Source of the DNA: an uncultured Sphingobacteriales bacterium
GTDB lineage: Bacteria; Bacteroidota; Bacteroidia; Chitinophagales; Chitinophagaceae
Assembly: GCA_937871285.1 (NCBI GenBank)
Contig: CALMQS010000042.1
Coordinates: 1-45,626 of the forward strand
Direction: 5' to 3'
Length of the DNA stretch: 45,626 nt
Below are positions 1 to 9,876 of this stretch, in pieces. Positions within the stretch are counted from its first letter, which is position 1. Every line of letters starts with the position of its first letter. The notes below the pieces were generated by a model, which worked only from the letters and a program-made list of their open reading frames with translations, did no database searches and was not told the DNA's origin. The position numbers and the translations under genes were made by a program.

Positions 1-48
1 CAGTATCCTTTTTATCATACATAGTTTATATCAAATAATATACCGGTA

Positions 49-1854
49 CTAACAGGCAGGTATGCTTTGTGCCTGCCGTGATTTTGGAATGGGTAAGGAA
101 ACATAAAATGTAGAGCCTTTTCCCTTTTCAGAAACTACCCATATTTTACCATTTTGACGGCGAACAATTTCCGAAGCAATATAAAGTCCGAGCCCCAGTC
201 CGGAAAAAGTATTAATAACGGGTTCCGCCACCCTGAAAAAGCGTTCAAATATCAGGTTCAGATGTTCTTTTTCGATGCCTACGCCAAAATCCTGAACAGA
301 TATTAAAACATTTTTCTTTTTTATTGCGGTTCTTACAATTATTTCACTGGCTTTGGGAGAATATTTAATGGCGTTGTTAAGCAGGTTACTTAACACCTGT
401 CCTGTACGGTAGCGATCGCCCTCCATCAGAACGGAATGATCTAATCCGGTTTTGATCACATGTTGATGCGTGGTTCTTTGCAGCTCCTCTGTTAATTCTG
501 TAATCAGTTCATTGAGGTCGTAGCTTTCTTCCCTGAACTTTAGCTGGTTACCTTCAATACGGTTAAAATCCAGTAAGTCTACAATAAGCGTAGTAAGCCG
601 GTCAACCTGCATGTTCATCTTACCAACCAATTCAGCCGATCTTGTATCGCCGCTTTTTTTGAACAATTCTTCGAGGATCTGTGAATAGGCTTTAATGCTG
701 GTAACGGGTGTTTTTAATTCATGGCTGGCTACACCGATAAAATCATCTTTCTGCTTTTCCAGTATTTTTCTTTCTGTTATATCCCTGTAATTGGCGATAA
801 TGCCATTGATCTTATCATTGTTCAAAAAACTCCGGAAAATAGCATCAATGGTTCGGTAGTTGCCGTTTTTATGCCGGAGGCGGAATTCCCCGTATACATT
901 TTCGTCCGGGTTAGAAGCAGCCTTTTTTAATAGATCCAGTTTATGTTCCCTGTCGTCCGGGTGCACGATCATATCCAGTTTAATATTTCGTCCTACCCGC
1001 TCATCCGGTTTATAACCCAATACCGGCTCAATTGCCGGGCTTTCATACAAAACAGTGCCGTCTTCGGTAAAAACAGTAATAATATCTGAAGAATTTTGCA
1101 CCAGCAGCCTGAAGCGTTCTTCATTTTCCATTAATTTTTCTTCCATTTCCTTGCGTGCAGTAATATCCTGTATGGTCAGGATAATCATGGAATCCTGCGC
1201 GTTTTTGAGCATGAGTTTAAACGCGCTTACCAGCAGGGTCTTACACCCCACGCCGCTGAAATTTCGGGTAATCTCCAACCCGCTGAAACTGGTATTTTTA
1301 GTTTGCAGCAGTTTTAATTTCCGGTGTAGTTCAGGTATATCCCATTTCCCTTCGCTTAATTCATGCAGGCATAAGCCTTCTGTTTCACCCGGCGTTAATT
1401 TAAATGCGTGGTAAAAACTTTTATTAGCATTTTTTATTTTTAAACCGGCTGTCATCATCAGCATCGGATCATTCAAACTTTCTATGATCAGTTTTGGGTA
1501 GTCTCCCGGTTCTTTCAATCTTTTATTTAGTTCTCTGTTAACCGCTTTACGCTTTTTATGAGTTGTTAATAATTCTTTTTTGAATGTTTTTTGAGCAGAA
1601 ACAAGGGATGGTTTGGAAGCCTGTTTTGTTAGTACATGCACTGCTTTTTTTATTTTACCCGATACGGGTTTTATTTGTTTGCCAGCTTTATCTTTTTTCA
1701 CAGCAGTTAAGATTTGCTTTCCCGGAATGCTTTTTTGGTCATAATCCCTTTCAGCTTGTTCAAGCGAAACACAAGTTACAGAAATATGTACTACCACGGC
1801 AGTAAACTGATAACCGGATGAAAAGAGGAGGTTGACCGGGAACCGCAATCCCAT
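49..1854 (-). CDS. PAS-domain sensor histidine kinase
   Basis: The C-terminal half carries a full histidine kinase core. There is an H-box (FIGVASHELKTPVTSIKAY, around residues 373-391), an N-box (NLLNNAIKYS), a G1 motif (DFGVGI), an F-box (FERFF) and a G2 motif (GLGLGLY). Two PAS-like sensor modules precede it, roughly residues 118-240 and 245-365, each ending in a DIT(A/E)RK signature. No membrane segment is convincing in the middle, so it is probably a cytoplasmic sensor phosphorylating an unlinked response regulator; none is adjacent. The first 35 residues look unlike a PAS kinase and no other Met occurs until about residue 131, so the true start may be a non-ATG codon downstream. The family call is firm; the signal sensed is unknown. 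Confidence 0.88.
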   Translation of the reverse strand: MGLRFPVNLLFSSGYQFTAVVVHISVTCVSLEQAERDYDQKSIPGKQILTAVKKDKAGKQIKPVSGKIKKAVHVLTKQASKPSLVSAQKTFKKELLTTHKKRKAVNRELNKRLKEPGDYPKLIIESLNDPMLMMTAGLKIKNANKSFYHAFKLTPGETEGLCLHELSEGKWDIPELHRKLKLLQTKNTSFSGLEITRNFSGVGCKTLLVSAFKLMLKNAQDSMIILTIQDITARKEMEEKLMENEERFRLLVQNSSDIITVFTEDGTVLYESPAIEPVLGYKPDERVGRNIKLDMIVHPDDREHKLDLLKKAASNPDENVYGEFRLRHKNGNYRTIDAIFRSFLNNDKINGIIANYRDITERKILEKQKDDFIGVASHELKTPVTSIKAYSQILEELFKKSGDTRSAELVGKMNMQVDRLTTLIVDLLDFNRIEGNQLKFREESYDLNELITELTEELQRTTHQHVIKTGLDHSVLMEGDRYRTGQVLSNLLNNAIKYSPKASEIIVRTAIKKKNVLISVQDFGVGIEKEHLNLIFERFFRVAEPVINTFSGLGLGLYIASEIVRRQNGKIWVVSEKGKGSTFYVSLPIPKSRQAQSIPAC

Positions 1855-1865
1855 CCGGATGCGCC

Positions 1866-2345
1866 ATGGCCGGTAAAAAAAGGGGAGTATGGTTAAGCCT
1901 GTATAAAAATTCTCTTTTCCTTGCTTTTGCTGTTTTGAAGAATGGATGCGGAGTATCCTTTGCGCTTATGGATAGAACGGGTAAGCCCGTAAGCGCCAGC
2001 CCTGAGGAGGGTTTTTTTATTCGCATTGATCTGCCCGGTCCTTCAGCCGGTGCAGGCCGTGGATATGACTGGGTGCAGATAGAAAAAATCGAGAAGGCGC
2101 AAGAGCTGCCATATGCAACCGCTCATACACTTATAAGAAGGACCAAAGAGCTTCAGGGAAATGAATGCGCGCATGTTTGCAACCAATGTATATCTTCCTG
2201 CCTGCAGGAAGAAGAGGTGTCGATGCTAACCCGTTGTATAAGCCTCGATATGGACTGTGCGGAAATTTGTATTGTTGCCGGGAGGAAATTATGCTCCTCC
2301 TTTTGTGGAAAATATTTCCCATTGTTTTTGTATTCACCCCCATAA
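1866..2345 (+). pseudogene. chimeric gene remnant with a DUF326-like cysteine segment
   Basis: An open frame of 159 codons that does not look like one protein. Residues about 40-85 (FIRIDLPGPSAGAGRGYDWV and what follows) resemble the middle of some other Bacteroidota protein that I cannot name. Residues about 98-140 contain the spaced cysteines of the DUF326 four-helix-bundle copper-binding family (ECAHVCNQCISSC, then RCISLDMDCAEIC). Such proteins are usually about 110 residues and continue with further Cys pairs. Here the frame runs into FPLFLYSPP and stops. I read this as two gene fragments joined by a deletion, with a truncated C-terminus. A functional small protein cannot be excluded. Confidence 0.5.
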
Positions 2346-2457
2346 ACAGAACATTGTGCCTGCTGCAACCCGGTAAAACTCCGCTGTCAGGTACCGCTTC
2401 CATATAGAAAAGGAAAAGATTTGCAGTGCGGATTCATTTTTGAATATATTATTATAA

Positions 2458-2979
2458 ATGATCAGTATGCCGCACCACAACATATTATTTCTTAAACAAA
2501 GGATTTATGAAATAGGCAGCGCTTTGCTTTACTGCCTCAACACCGGAACGCTTCGTATTCCGGCAACCATAATCAACGTGCTGAGCGTAGACAATTACGG
2601 AAATTTATATACACTGATCCAGCGTCCGGAGTATGACCTCACGGAAGCCGAAATGCAATTTCCCGTATTACTGAAACTCTATAAAAAAGGAAAACCTTTT
2701 TTCATGGAAATTCAGGGGCTGGCAGTTCTGTTAAATGATGGCGAGCTTTTTAACCAATTAATGCACCAGATGGGAAATGAATGTACCAGAAGAATGGAGA
2801 ACATCATCATTGTGAAATTAAAAATGGAAACCATTTATTATTATGAATGGAAACAACCGTCGCCCGGCAACGGTATAAAAGGGCTTATCGCTCAATTTTT
2901 TCAATGGATACGGCGTGCCAGCTCCATATCTTTCTCCCTGAATTTAAATACGCTTGCCCTGCAACAGCGAATCGGATAA
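2458..2979 (+). CDS. pyridoxamine 5'-phosphate oxidase-like (FMN split-barrel) protein
   Basis: A 173-residue protein whose N-terminus (FLKQRIYEIGSALLYCLN, then LRIPATIINVLSVDNYGNLY) matches the pattern of small Bacteroidota proteins of the PPOX or general-stress FMN-binding split-barrel class. The expected beta strands are visible: a strand with IINVLSVD, LIQRPEYDLTE, and FFMEIQGLAVLLND. The function is not defined; relatives bind flavin or heme-like cofactors. The C-terminus has an Arg-rich stretch near IAQFFQWIRRAS. It stands alone, about 240 bp upstream of the sigma-54 activator gene on the same strand. Assignment is by pattern only. Confidence 0.55.
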   Translation: MISMPHHNILFLKQRIYEIGSALLYCLNTGTLRIPATIINVLSVDNYGNLYTLIQRPEYDLTEAEMQFPVLLKLYKKGKPFFMEIQGLAVLLNDGELFNQLMHQMGNECTRRMENIIIVKLKMETIYYYEWKQPSPGNGIKGLIAQFFQWIRRASSISFSLNLNTLALQQRIG

Positions 2980-3217
2980 TAGCAAGAACTGTTTATTTGT
3001 GAAACCGGCCGCAACCGTTTCGTAACATTCAACAGAAATACAAATACAATTATTGATTATCAAAGAATTAATATAATTCAGTAGGATAGTATACCCCATA
3101 TCCACGCCCGTGGCTGTTTTTGCAAAATTTGATCTACCTTTAAGCCTATCGCTTTTTACCCTGTAAATATCCATTCCGCCTAAGCTGTGTGGCACCGCTC
3201 ACTGCAAAACGCATTCC

Positions 3218-6200
3218 ATGAAAAATGCAACAATAAAAGAACATAGAAAGAGTCAAAACCTCGCGGGGAAAAATGGGCAAAGCCATACCCTTCAGCAACA
3301 GTTGGCACTCTACCAAAAAGAAAAAGATATTTTACTAACCTTAAGCAACGACATTACCCGGGTTCGGGAAAAGGATGACCTTATAAAAGTTTTCTCGTCA
3401 AGGCTTAAAAAGTATTTCTATTTTACACACACGGTCATTTCGCTGATTGACAAACAAAACGGAACGTATTTTCCATTCCTGATTGACAGGGAATCTATGC
3501 AAATTAAACACCGCAGCGAGCTTCCTTCCTTACTTAAAATGCAATTCGTTATTAATGACCCGTTTCTTAGCCAGGTTACAGAGCCGGAAGTGTCGGCGTC
3601 CTTTCTGTTAGATGATATCATAAACGAACCGGGTATCCCGGCATTTTTAAAGGTCAATTATGAATGTGGAATAAAGAAAGCGATGATCGTTAAATTAAAA
3701 AGTAAAATGGAAACGATCGGGCATGTATTAATGTATTCAGACAAAACTGATAGTTTCCCGGACGACTTTAAAAATGTGCTGGAAGGAATCGCGCCTCATT
3801 TATCCAATGCCGTTGCTAATATTATAGTCAATGAGGAAATAGCGGAGAAAGATAAAGACAAGACATTTCTTATTGAGTTCAGTCATGATATAGCATCAGC
3901 CAGGACTAAGGATGAGTTAAGCCGGGCAATTCATCAATCGCTGAAAAAGCTGGGACAGATCAGGGCATATTTTATACGCACCATAAATGATGATGGCATT
4001 ACCCTGAGCCCCTTTATGCATGATGAGGATATTCATTACAAGGATGCCCCTGAGTTTAAAAAATTGCTGAATACTAAGATCAACAAAAACGAGGGACTTA
4101 GCGGCAGAGTGCTGAGTGGGAACGAGCCGCAACTGATAGATTTTGAAGAAGAGGTCAAACAGGGAAATACCGATCATTATATAGCATTCTGGAAAGGCCT
4201 GGGAGCGCAAAAAGCAGCATTCCAAAAAATGGTAGGCGTTCCGCTCCGTGCAGGCAACACGGACCTGGGGATTTTATGGGTGATAACGGATCAAATAAAC
4301 CTGAGCCTGCTGAAAGGAATAAGCGACCAGGTAGCCGTGGCCATTTCCAATACCAGGTCTAACGAGGAAATTACAGAAAGAGAGAAAGAAAAATCAATTT
4401 TACTTTCTTTATCCAAAGAAATAGCGGCGTTGATGAGCAGGGATGACTTACAAAAGGTAGTAAACAAACAATTCAAGCGTTTGTTCTCTATTGAAGATTT
4501 TGGCTTTTTACAGATAAATGAAGATCATACTTACAGCACATTCATGCTGGACCTTGGAAATCATATAAAAACCAAAGCAGGCTATACAGAAGTGAGTTCA
4601 GCGAGGTACCCTGTTAATGACCCCGTGTTCAGCCAGATGATGAACTCAGAAGATCCGGTAATATTCGAAATAAACAAGCTTGTGGAAATACCTGACGCGC
4701 CGGCGTATGTTTTTTTCTGGAAAAAGCTTGGACTTCGAAGAGTGTTAGGATCGGCGCTGCGTGTGGGCGGAAAAAATATCGGTTGTGCTTTCCTGCATAT
4801 AGATGCTAATAAAACACAAAACATAAAGATCAATTTGCTAAAAGCCGTTTGTGCTCAGATATCGGTAGCTGTTTCCAATATTCTTGCAAATGAGCAGATC
4901 AGTAGAAAACACCAGGAACAAACATTTCTCCTGGATTTCAGTAATGATATAGCGCAGGTAAGAACGAAGCCTGAATTGCAGGCGGCTATTTTCAAAGTGC
5001 TGGATAAAACCATGCATGCTCAACTGGCAATGATCCGGGTTATTGAAGATGATAACGTTAACCTGTACCCGTTCATGTACGATAGTTCATTGTTTCAAAA
5101 ATCAAAAGCGAAGTTTGATGAACTGGTGACGCAGCGGATAACCATCCATGAGCCTTACACGGCTCATGTACTGGCAAGCAGCGATGGCGTAGTATTTAAT
5201 GTGGAGGAAGAATTAAAAAGCGGGAATGCTTATGCCAGGTTATGGAAAACCGCGGGATTAAAAAAAATGTATGGTTTCCCGCTCAGGGTAGGAAATAAAA
5301 ACCTGGGTACGATTTGGTTGCTGGCGAAGCGGTTGAGCAAATTATTGCTGAAGGGTATTTGTGCACAGATATCCGTTGCTGTTGCCAATATACAGGCCAA
5401 TGAAAAACTGCTGGCTTATAAAAAGCAATTGGAAGTAGAAAATGATTACCTGAAAGAGCAGATTCAAACCATCTATAATTTTTCCGATATTATTGGTGAT
5501 GGCCCTGAAATGCAAAAAGTATATCATTTAATGTCTCTTGTGGCCGAATCTAATTCCACTGTATTGTTATTGGGAGAAACCGGTACAGGTAAAGAGCTAA
5601 TTGCACGTGCTATTCATAATGCATCTCCCAGGAAAAACAAAATAATGGTAAAGGTGAATTGCGCGGCACTGCCCGCAAACCTGATTGAAAGTGAATTGTT
5701 CGGACACGAAAAGGGATCCTTCACCGGTGCCATTGAAAAACGGATCGGCAAATTTGAGTTGGCCAACAACAGTACATTGTTTTTAGACGAAATTGGCGAA
5801 ATGCCGCTTGAAACACAGGTTAAATTATTACGTGTTTTGCAGGAACGTGAGCTGGAGCGTGTGGGCGGAAAAACGACAATAAAGGTTGACGTTAGAATCA
5901 TTGCCGCTACCAACCGGAATTTGGAGCATGAAGTAAAATCCGGTCGTTTCAGATCCGACCTTTATTACCGGCTCAATGTATTTCCTATTACATTACCACC
6001 TTTAAGAGAACGTTCCGAAGATATTACCCCACTGGCTAATTTTTTTCTTGAACGGTACAGTAAGAATTCAGGGAAAAAAGTAATAGCCATATCTCCAAAG
6101 TGCATCGGGGAATTAAAGCGCTATACCTGGCCCGGTAATGTGAGAGAACTGGAACATTTAATTGAGAGAAGCATTCTTTTAACGCAGGGAAATGTTTTAA

Positions 6201-6439
6201 CAGAAATACAATTGCCTAAAAGAGTGAATGAGGAAGGAGCCGATAAATCAGATGTTTCGAACAAAACCCTTCAGCAGCTTGAACGCACATATATCATTGA
6301 AGTATTGAAAAGGTGCAGTGGAAAAATTGCAGGCAGTGGCGGAGCCGCTGCAGCGTTGGAAATGCCTTCTACCACACTGCATTCAAAAATAAAAAAGCTC
6401 GGCATTTCCAAAGCAGATTATTACCAGAAAGCGGATTAA
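3218..6439 (+). CDS. sigma-54-dependent transcriptional activator with four tandem GAF domains
   Basis: A 1073-residue NtrC-class enhancer-binding protein. The N-terminal 735 residues consist of four repeats, each opening with a similar helix: [60 protein letters not shown] and [20 protein letters not shown]. Each is followed by a GAF-like fold, and domains 2 and 4 are most alike. A short coiled coil (about 738-765) leads to the AAA+ domain: Walker A GETGTGKE at 786-793, the sigma-54 contact loop GSFTGA at 833-838 (Ala to Ser at its second position), and Walker [13 protein letters not shown] Fis-type helix-turn-helix ends the protein (about 1025-1065). There is no receiver domain, so the GAF array is probably the sensor. 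A matching palindrome and sigma-54 promoter lie just downstream. Confidence 0.92.
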   Translation: MKNATIKEHRKSQNLAGKNGQSHTLQQQLALYQKEKDILLTLSNDITRVREKDDLIKVFSSRLKKYFYFTHTVISLIDKQNGTYFPFLIDRESMQIKHRSELPSLLKMQFVINDPFLSQVTEPEVSASFLLDDIINEPGIPAFLKVNYECGIKKAMIVKLKSKMETIGHVLMYSDKTDSFPDDFKNVLEGIAPHLSNAVANIIVNEEIAEKDKDKTFLIEFSHDIASARTKDELSRAIHQSLKKLGQIRAYFIRTINDDGITLSPFMHDEDIHYKDAPEFKKLLNTKINKNEGLSGRVLSGNEPQLIDFEEEVKQGNTDHYIAFWKGLGAQKAAFQKMVGVPLRAGNTDLGILWVITDQINLSLLKGISDQVAVAISNTRSNEEITEREKEKSILLSLSKEIAALMSRDDLQKVVNKQFKRLFSIEDFGFLQINEDHTYSTFMLDLGNHIKTKAGYTEVSSARYPVNDPVFSQMMNSEDPVIFEINKLVEIPDAPAYVFFWKKLGLRRVLGSALRVGGKNIGCAFLHIDANKTQNIKINLLKAVCAQISVAVSNILANEQISRKHQEQTFLLDFSNDIAQVRTKPELQAAIFKVLDKTMHAQLAMIRVIEDDNVNLYPFMYDSSLFQKSKAKFDELVTQRITIHEPYTAHVLASSDGVVFNVEEELKSGNAYARLWKTAGLKKMYGFPLRVGNKNLGTIWLLAKRLSKLLLKGICAQISVAVANIQANEKLLAYKKQLEVENDYLKEQIQTIYNFSDIIGDGPEMQKVYHLMSLVAESNSTVLLLGETGTGKELIARAIHNASPRKNKIMVKVNCAALPANLIESELFGHEKGSFTGAIEKRIGKFELANNSTLFLDEIGEMPLETQVKLLRVLQERELERVGGKTTIKVDVRIIAATNRNLEHEVKSGRFRSDLYYRLNVFPITLPPLRERSEDITPLANFFLERYSKNSGKKVIAISPKCIGELKRYTWPGNVRELEHLIERSILLTQGNVLTEIQLPKRVNEEGADKSDVSNKTLQQLERTYIIEVLKRCSGKIAGSGGAAAALEMPSTTLHSKIKKLGISKADYYQKAD

Positions 6440-6593
6440 GCATACTGCTTCTTCTTATTACTGTATTCCTCCTGCTGCAGCCCTGCCGGCACAGCAGTTT
6501 ATGTTTATCCCCGGTTTGCATTTACCATATCACTTTCGATTCAGCGATGTAAAGTTAACGTTCCACGCAATTCCCCGATATATAGCGCCTCTG

Positions 6594-6609
6594 TTCGCCA
6601 AATGGCGAA
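6594..6609. promoter_or_regulatory. candidate enhancer (UAS) palindrome for the sigma-54 activator
   Basis: TTCGCCAAATGGCGAA is a perfect 7+7 bp inverted repeat (TTCGCCA/TGGCGAA) with a 2-nt centre. It lies about 65-80 bp upstream of the -24/-12 element at 6673-6687 and roughly 90-105 bp upstream of the start site that element predicts. This is the usual distance for an enhancer of an NtrC-class activator. The gene for such an activator ends only 155 bp upstream. That this protein binds here is inferred. Confidence 0.5.
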
Positions 6610-6672
6610 ATAAAGTGGGTTGAAACATCGTACGCTTCATGTAAGTATCTCAGAATTAATTGATTGCCTATC

Positions 6673-6687
6673 TGGCACGCCGGTTGT
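6673..6687 (+). promoter_or_regulatory. candidate sigma-54 (-24/-12) promoter
   Basis: TGGCACGCCGGTTGT matches the sigma-54 consensus TGGCACG-N4-TTGC at every fixed position except the last (T for C), with the GG and G(C/T) dinucleotides 10 nt apart as required. The predicted start near 6699 leaves a leader of about 36 nt before the ATG at 6735. The preceding gene encodes a sigma-54 activator, and a palindromic candidate enhancer lies at 6594-6609. Confidence 0.6.
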
Positions 6688-6734
6688 TTTTAGCATCGCC
6701 AATCAATAAAAAATAAAACATAAACATTTTAACT

Positions 6735-7724
6735 ATGACACAACCTTACAAGATTGTAAAAGCAGAGAATGATCCACGTATTCTTATACAGGTACGAAAA
6801 TTTCTGCAAGCGCTTAATTCGGGAAAGGGTAAGCCCATTGAACAGCTTAGTCCCGCTGACGCACGAAAAGTATTAATAAATGCGCAAAATTCAGTAACGG
6901 TAGATTACTCCGGTATTGAAGAATCGGAAAGAACAATAATGCAGGACGGCGAACAGGTGAACGTGCATGTTGTAAAACCTATTGGCGCCCAACCGGGCGC
7001 GCCGGCCTTCATCTATATTCATGGAGGGGGATGGGTACTGGGAGATTATCAAACCCATAAAAGATTGATAAGAGACCTGGTAGTGGAAAGCGGCGCTGTA
7101 GCGATTTTCCCCGATTATACGCCATCACCCGAAGCCTATTATCCGGTAGCCATTTATCAAATCTACGCTACGCTTAAATGGTTGGAGGAGCATGGCAGCG
7201 AAATAGGCGTTGATGGTAGCAACCTCGCGGTTGTTGGTAACAGTGTAGGCGGCAACATGGCAGCATCGGTGGCATTGATGGCTAAAGAAAAAAATGGGCC
7301 GGCTATAAAGCTCCAGGTATTACTATGGCCGGTAACCGATGCCAATTTTGAAACCGGCTCATACAAAGAATTGGGTGAAGGAAGATTTCTTACAAGGAAT
7401 ATGATGATGTGGTTTTGGGATAATTATTTGCCTGATAAAGAAGCGCGCAGGGAAATATACGCATCTCCGCTGAACGCTACTTTAGATCAGTTGAAAGGCC
7501 TTCCTCCTGCCTTAATACAAACTGCAGAGAATGATGTGCTGCGGGATGAAGGTGAGGCCTATGCCCGGAAATTAGATGAAGCCGGGGTTAAAGTAACCTT
7601 AACCAGGTACGGCGGATTGATCCACGATTATGGTTTGTTAAACCCGTTGGCTGAAATCCCGGCGGTTAAAACAGCGCTGTTGCAGGCAGCCGCTGTTATG
7701 AAGAATGCACTGAAGCACGAATGA
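6735..7724 (+). CDS. alpha/beta hydrolase, hormone-sensitive-lipase (HSL) type esterase
   Basis: A 329-residue cytoplasmic hydrolase. The oxyanion-hole motif HGGGW starts at His96, typical of the HSL or acetyl-hydrolase group. The nucleophile elbow is GNSVGG with Ser170, the acid is Asp267 (ENDVLRDEG) and the base is His297 (GLIHDYG), so the catalytic triad is complete. It probably cleaves short-chain esters; the physiological substrate is not evident. No signal peptide is seen. It is the first gene behind the candidate sigma-54 promoter at 6673-6687 and so is likely under the GAF-domain activator encoded upstream. An NmrA-like reductase follows 96 bp downstream on the same strand. Confidence 0.9.
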   Translation: MTQPYKIVKAENDPRILIQVRKFLQALNSGKGKPIEQLSPADARKVLINAQNSVTVDYSGIEESERTIMQDGEQVNVHVVKPIGAQPGAPAFIYIHGGGWVLGDYQTHKRLIRDLVVESGAVAIFPDYTPSPEAYYPVAIYQIYATLKWLEEHGSEIGVDGSNLAVVGNSVGGNMAASVALMAKEKNGPAIKLQVLLWPVTDANFETGSYKELGEGRFLTRNMMMWFWDNYLPDKEARREIYASPLNATLDQLKGLPPALIQTAENDVLRDEGEAYARKLDEAGVKVTLTRYGGLIHDYGLLNPLAEIPAVKTALLQAAAVMKNALKHE

Positions 7725-7820
7725 TCCCGGCAGCAAATAACAAAGTCAACTTGCCTTTTGATAAAAAGATTTTATTAATCACACAAATATTTAAGTATAA
7801 CAATTTAAAAAACAAAAATC

Positions 7821-8582
7821 ATGAAAATTGTAGTAATTGGCGGAACCGGCCTTATTGGTTCAAATCTTGTAAACAGGCTTCTCCGGCATGATCACACCGT
7901 GATAGCCGCATCTCCTGCATCGGGTGTTAACACCATTACCGGTGAAGGACTGAATGAAGCGCTGAAAAATGCAGCTATTGTTGTTGATGTTTCCAATTCT
8001 CCCTCATTTGAAGACAAAGCGGTCCTGGATTTTTTTCAAAGGTCTACCATGAACCTGCTTACTGCGGAAGCTTATGCCGGAGTGAAGCATCATGTTGCTA
8101 TGTCGGTGGTGGGTGCTGAGCGTCTTCCCGAAAGTGGTTACCTCCGTGCAAAAATTGCACAGGAAGAACTGATCAAAGAGTCCGGGATTCCCTACAGCAT
8201 TTTGCGTTCTACTCAGTTTTTTGAATTTGCAGGCAGGATAGCACAGGCAGGCACAACCGGTGAAGAAGTGCATATTTCGCCGGCCGAATTTCAACCCATA
8301 GCATCAGACGAAGTGGTGTCGGCCCTGGCAGATATCGTGCTCGGAGCGCCTTTAAATGCCACCGTTGAGGTAGCCGGGCCGGTGCGTATGCCGATGGTTG
8401 AGTTCATCCGCTACTATCTGAATGCAACAGAAGATTCCCGCCGGTTGATCAGTGATGGGCATGCGCTTTATTTTGGCGCCGAATTGAATGACAGATCCTT
8501 AGTTCCGGGTGGTAATCCCCGACTTGGAAGAATAAAATATGAAGATTGGTTCAGGGCCCAGTTAGCTACAGCGCAATCCTGA
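7821..8582 (+). CDS. NmrA-like / atypical SDR NAD(P)-binding oxidoreductase
   Basis: A 253-residue Rossmann-fold protein opening with the dinucleotide-binding motif GGTGLIGSN close to the N-terminus (MKIVVIGGTG). The later segments follow the atypical SDR or NmrA pattern seen in small bacterial relatives: VVDVSNSPSFED, HHVAMSVVGAERLP, GYLRAKIAQEELIKESG (a YxxxK-like helix) and YSILRSTQFFEF. Relatives act as NAD(P)H-dependent reductases or redox sensors, often beside detoxification genes. It lies between two hydrolase genes on the same strand and could belong to the same sigma-54 regulon, though no second sigma-54 site was found in front of it. Confidence 0.85.
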   Translation: MKIVVIGGTGLIGSNLVNRLLRHDHTVIAASPASGVNTITGEGLNEALKNAAIVVDVSNSPSFEDKAVLDFFQRSTMNLLTAEAYAGVKHHVAMSVVGAERLPESGYLRAKIAQEELIKESGIPYSILRSTQFFEFAGRIAQAGTTGEEVHISPAEFQPIASDEVVSALADIVLGAPLNATVEVAGPVRMPMVEFIRYYLNATEDSRRLISDGHALYFGAELNDRSLVPGGNPRLGRIKYEDWFRAQLATAQS

Positions 8583-9036
8583 TAACTTTCACTACAGCAT
8601 TTGATCACTGCCTTTCGTAACGGAGATGACGGGTGTCAGCTCGTTGAGGCGGCTGTAAGGGACGTGCACTTTCCACCCGTTCGTGCACGGGACAAACCCA
8701 CGTCGGCGCGGTGTCCCCGCGAAAACCGGCCAGCTACACAACGAGGCGGCCGGCAGCAGATGCGCTTATTTTCTAATCATAAAAATGGTTTAACATGGGT
8801 ACCATCTTTTCATCTAAAAAAACAGATCCCGGCAATGAACGGGCCATATCAGAAGGCATTCAGGAAAGCATATACCCATTCTACCACGAAGTAAATATAA
8901 CCGATGGAGGGGAATTCCTGGATGATGCCATACGAATGAAAGACCAACCCTTAGGCGAAACAAAGGATAGGGAAAACTGACGACACTTTGCAGACGCCTG
9001 TAAGAAACAATATTATTAAAATCAAAAACAAATTTT
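8583..9036. other. intergenic region with a GC-rich patch
   Basis: This is 454 bp with no convincing gene. Bases about 8640-8765 are markedly richer in G+C than the surroundings and read like a fragment of foreign coding DNA. A short open frame of 61 codons at 8795-8980 (+) starts MGTIFSSKKTDPGNERA and ends GETKDREN. It has reasonable amino-acid use but no family I recognise, and it could be a small gene or the end of a decayed one. The last 50 bp are AT-rich leader for the hydrolase at 9037. Confidence 0.4.
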
Positions 9037-9813
9037 ATGTTTACAATTAAACAACTCACATCAGTTGCGTTAATTGCTGCAGCTAACGTTTTTCCGCTGT
9101 CGCAAAATGCAAACGCACAAACCCATTCAAAAGGAGTAAAAAATATTGTATTGGTTCACGGCGCTTTCGCCGATGGTTCCAGTTGGACAAAGGTTATTCC
9201 TTTACTTCAGGCAAAAGGACTAAACGTAATTGCCGTGCAAAATCCGCTCACTTCGTTCGCCGATGATGTTGCTGCTACCAAGCGGGCCATCGCTCAAATG
9301 GACGGACCGGTACTGCTGGTTGGACACTCGTATGGCGGAATGGTGATTTCCGAAGCAGGAAAAGATCCAAAGGTGGCCGGGTTGCTCTACGTTGCTGCAT
9401 TGGTTCCTGAAGAAGGACAGAACGTTAACGATGTTAATGCTGCGATGCCGCCAACAGCAGTGGGGCCGGAATTTCAGCTTAGCCCCGATGGTTTTTTATC
9501 CCTGTCGCCAAAAGGGATCAACGAGTTTTTTGCGCAGGATGTATCACCCGAAGAAAGAAAGGTAATATTTGCTACCCAGGTTACATGGGCTGCATCGGCC
9601 ACCCAGGAAAAAGTATATAGTCCTGCCTGGCAAACAAAACCTTCATGGTATATCGTAGCGGCAAAAGATGGGATGATTAATCCTGACCTGGAGCGGTATA
9701 AGGCCGGGCTGATAAAAGCAACAACGCTTGAGCTTGCATCCAGCCATGTTCCTATGGTATCCCAGCCAGGTAAAGTAGCGGATTTCATGATTGAGGCAGC
9801 CGGGAAATTATAA
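9037..9813 (+). CDS. secreted alpha/beta hydrolase (EstC / salicylate-esterase-like)
   Basis: A 258-residue protein with an N-terminal export signal (hydrophobic core SVALIAAANVFPL, cleavage after NANAQ). The mature part opens NIVLVHGAFADGSSW, the HG oxyanion motif of this family. The nucleophile elbow is GHSYGG with Ser98. A late Asp lies in WYIVAAKDGMINPD and the His in ASSHVPMVSQP, giving a complete triad. The family contains methyl-ester hydrolases and haloperoxidase-like enzymes acting on small aromatic esters. Periplasmic location is inferred from the signal peptide. A YCII gene follows 63 bp downstream, making a likely transcription unit. Confidence 0.88.
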   Translation: MFTIKQLTSVALIAAANVFPLSQNANAQTHSKGVKNIVLVHGAFADGSSWTKVIPLLQAKGLNVIAVQNPLTSFADDVAATKRAIAQMDGPVLLVGHSYGGMVISEAGKDPKVAGLLYVAALVPEEGQNVNDVNAAMPPTAVGPEFQLSPDGFLSLSPKGINEFFAQDVSPEERKVIFATQVTWAASATQEKVYSPAWQTKPSWYIVAAKDGMINPDLERYKAGLIKATTLELASSHVPMVSQPGKVADFMIEAAGKL

Positions 9814-9876
9814 TATACCCGATGCGCAAGAACTTACCGACAGTATATTTTTTTAAACAAATAAAATCTAAACAAA

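Noticed and set aside
3190..3206. TGGCACCGCTCACTGCA as a sigma-54 promoter for the activator gene itself
   Set aside because: The GG-GC spacing is 11 nt instead of 10, and the start site would fall on or after the ATG at 3218.
8601..8894. 97-codon open frame in the GC-rich patch
   Set aside because: Arg/Pro-rich translation typical of a wrong frame through GC-rich DNA; no motif and no start context.
8981..9000. CGACACTTTGC as a second sigma-54 promoter in front of the secreted hydrolase
   Set aside because: The TTTGC part fits the -12 element but the -24 TGGC part is absent.
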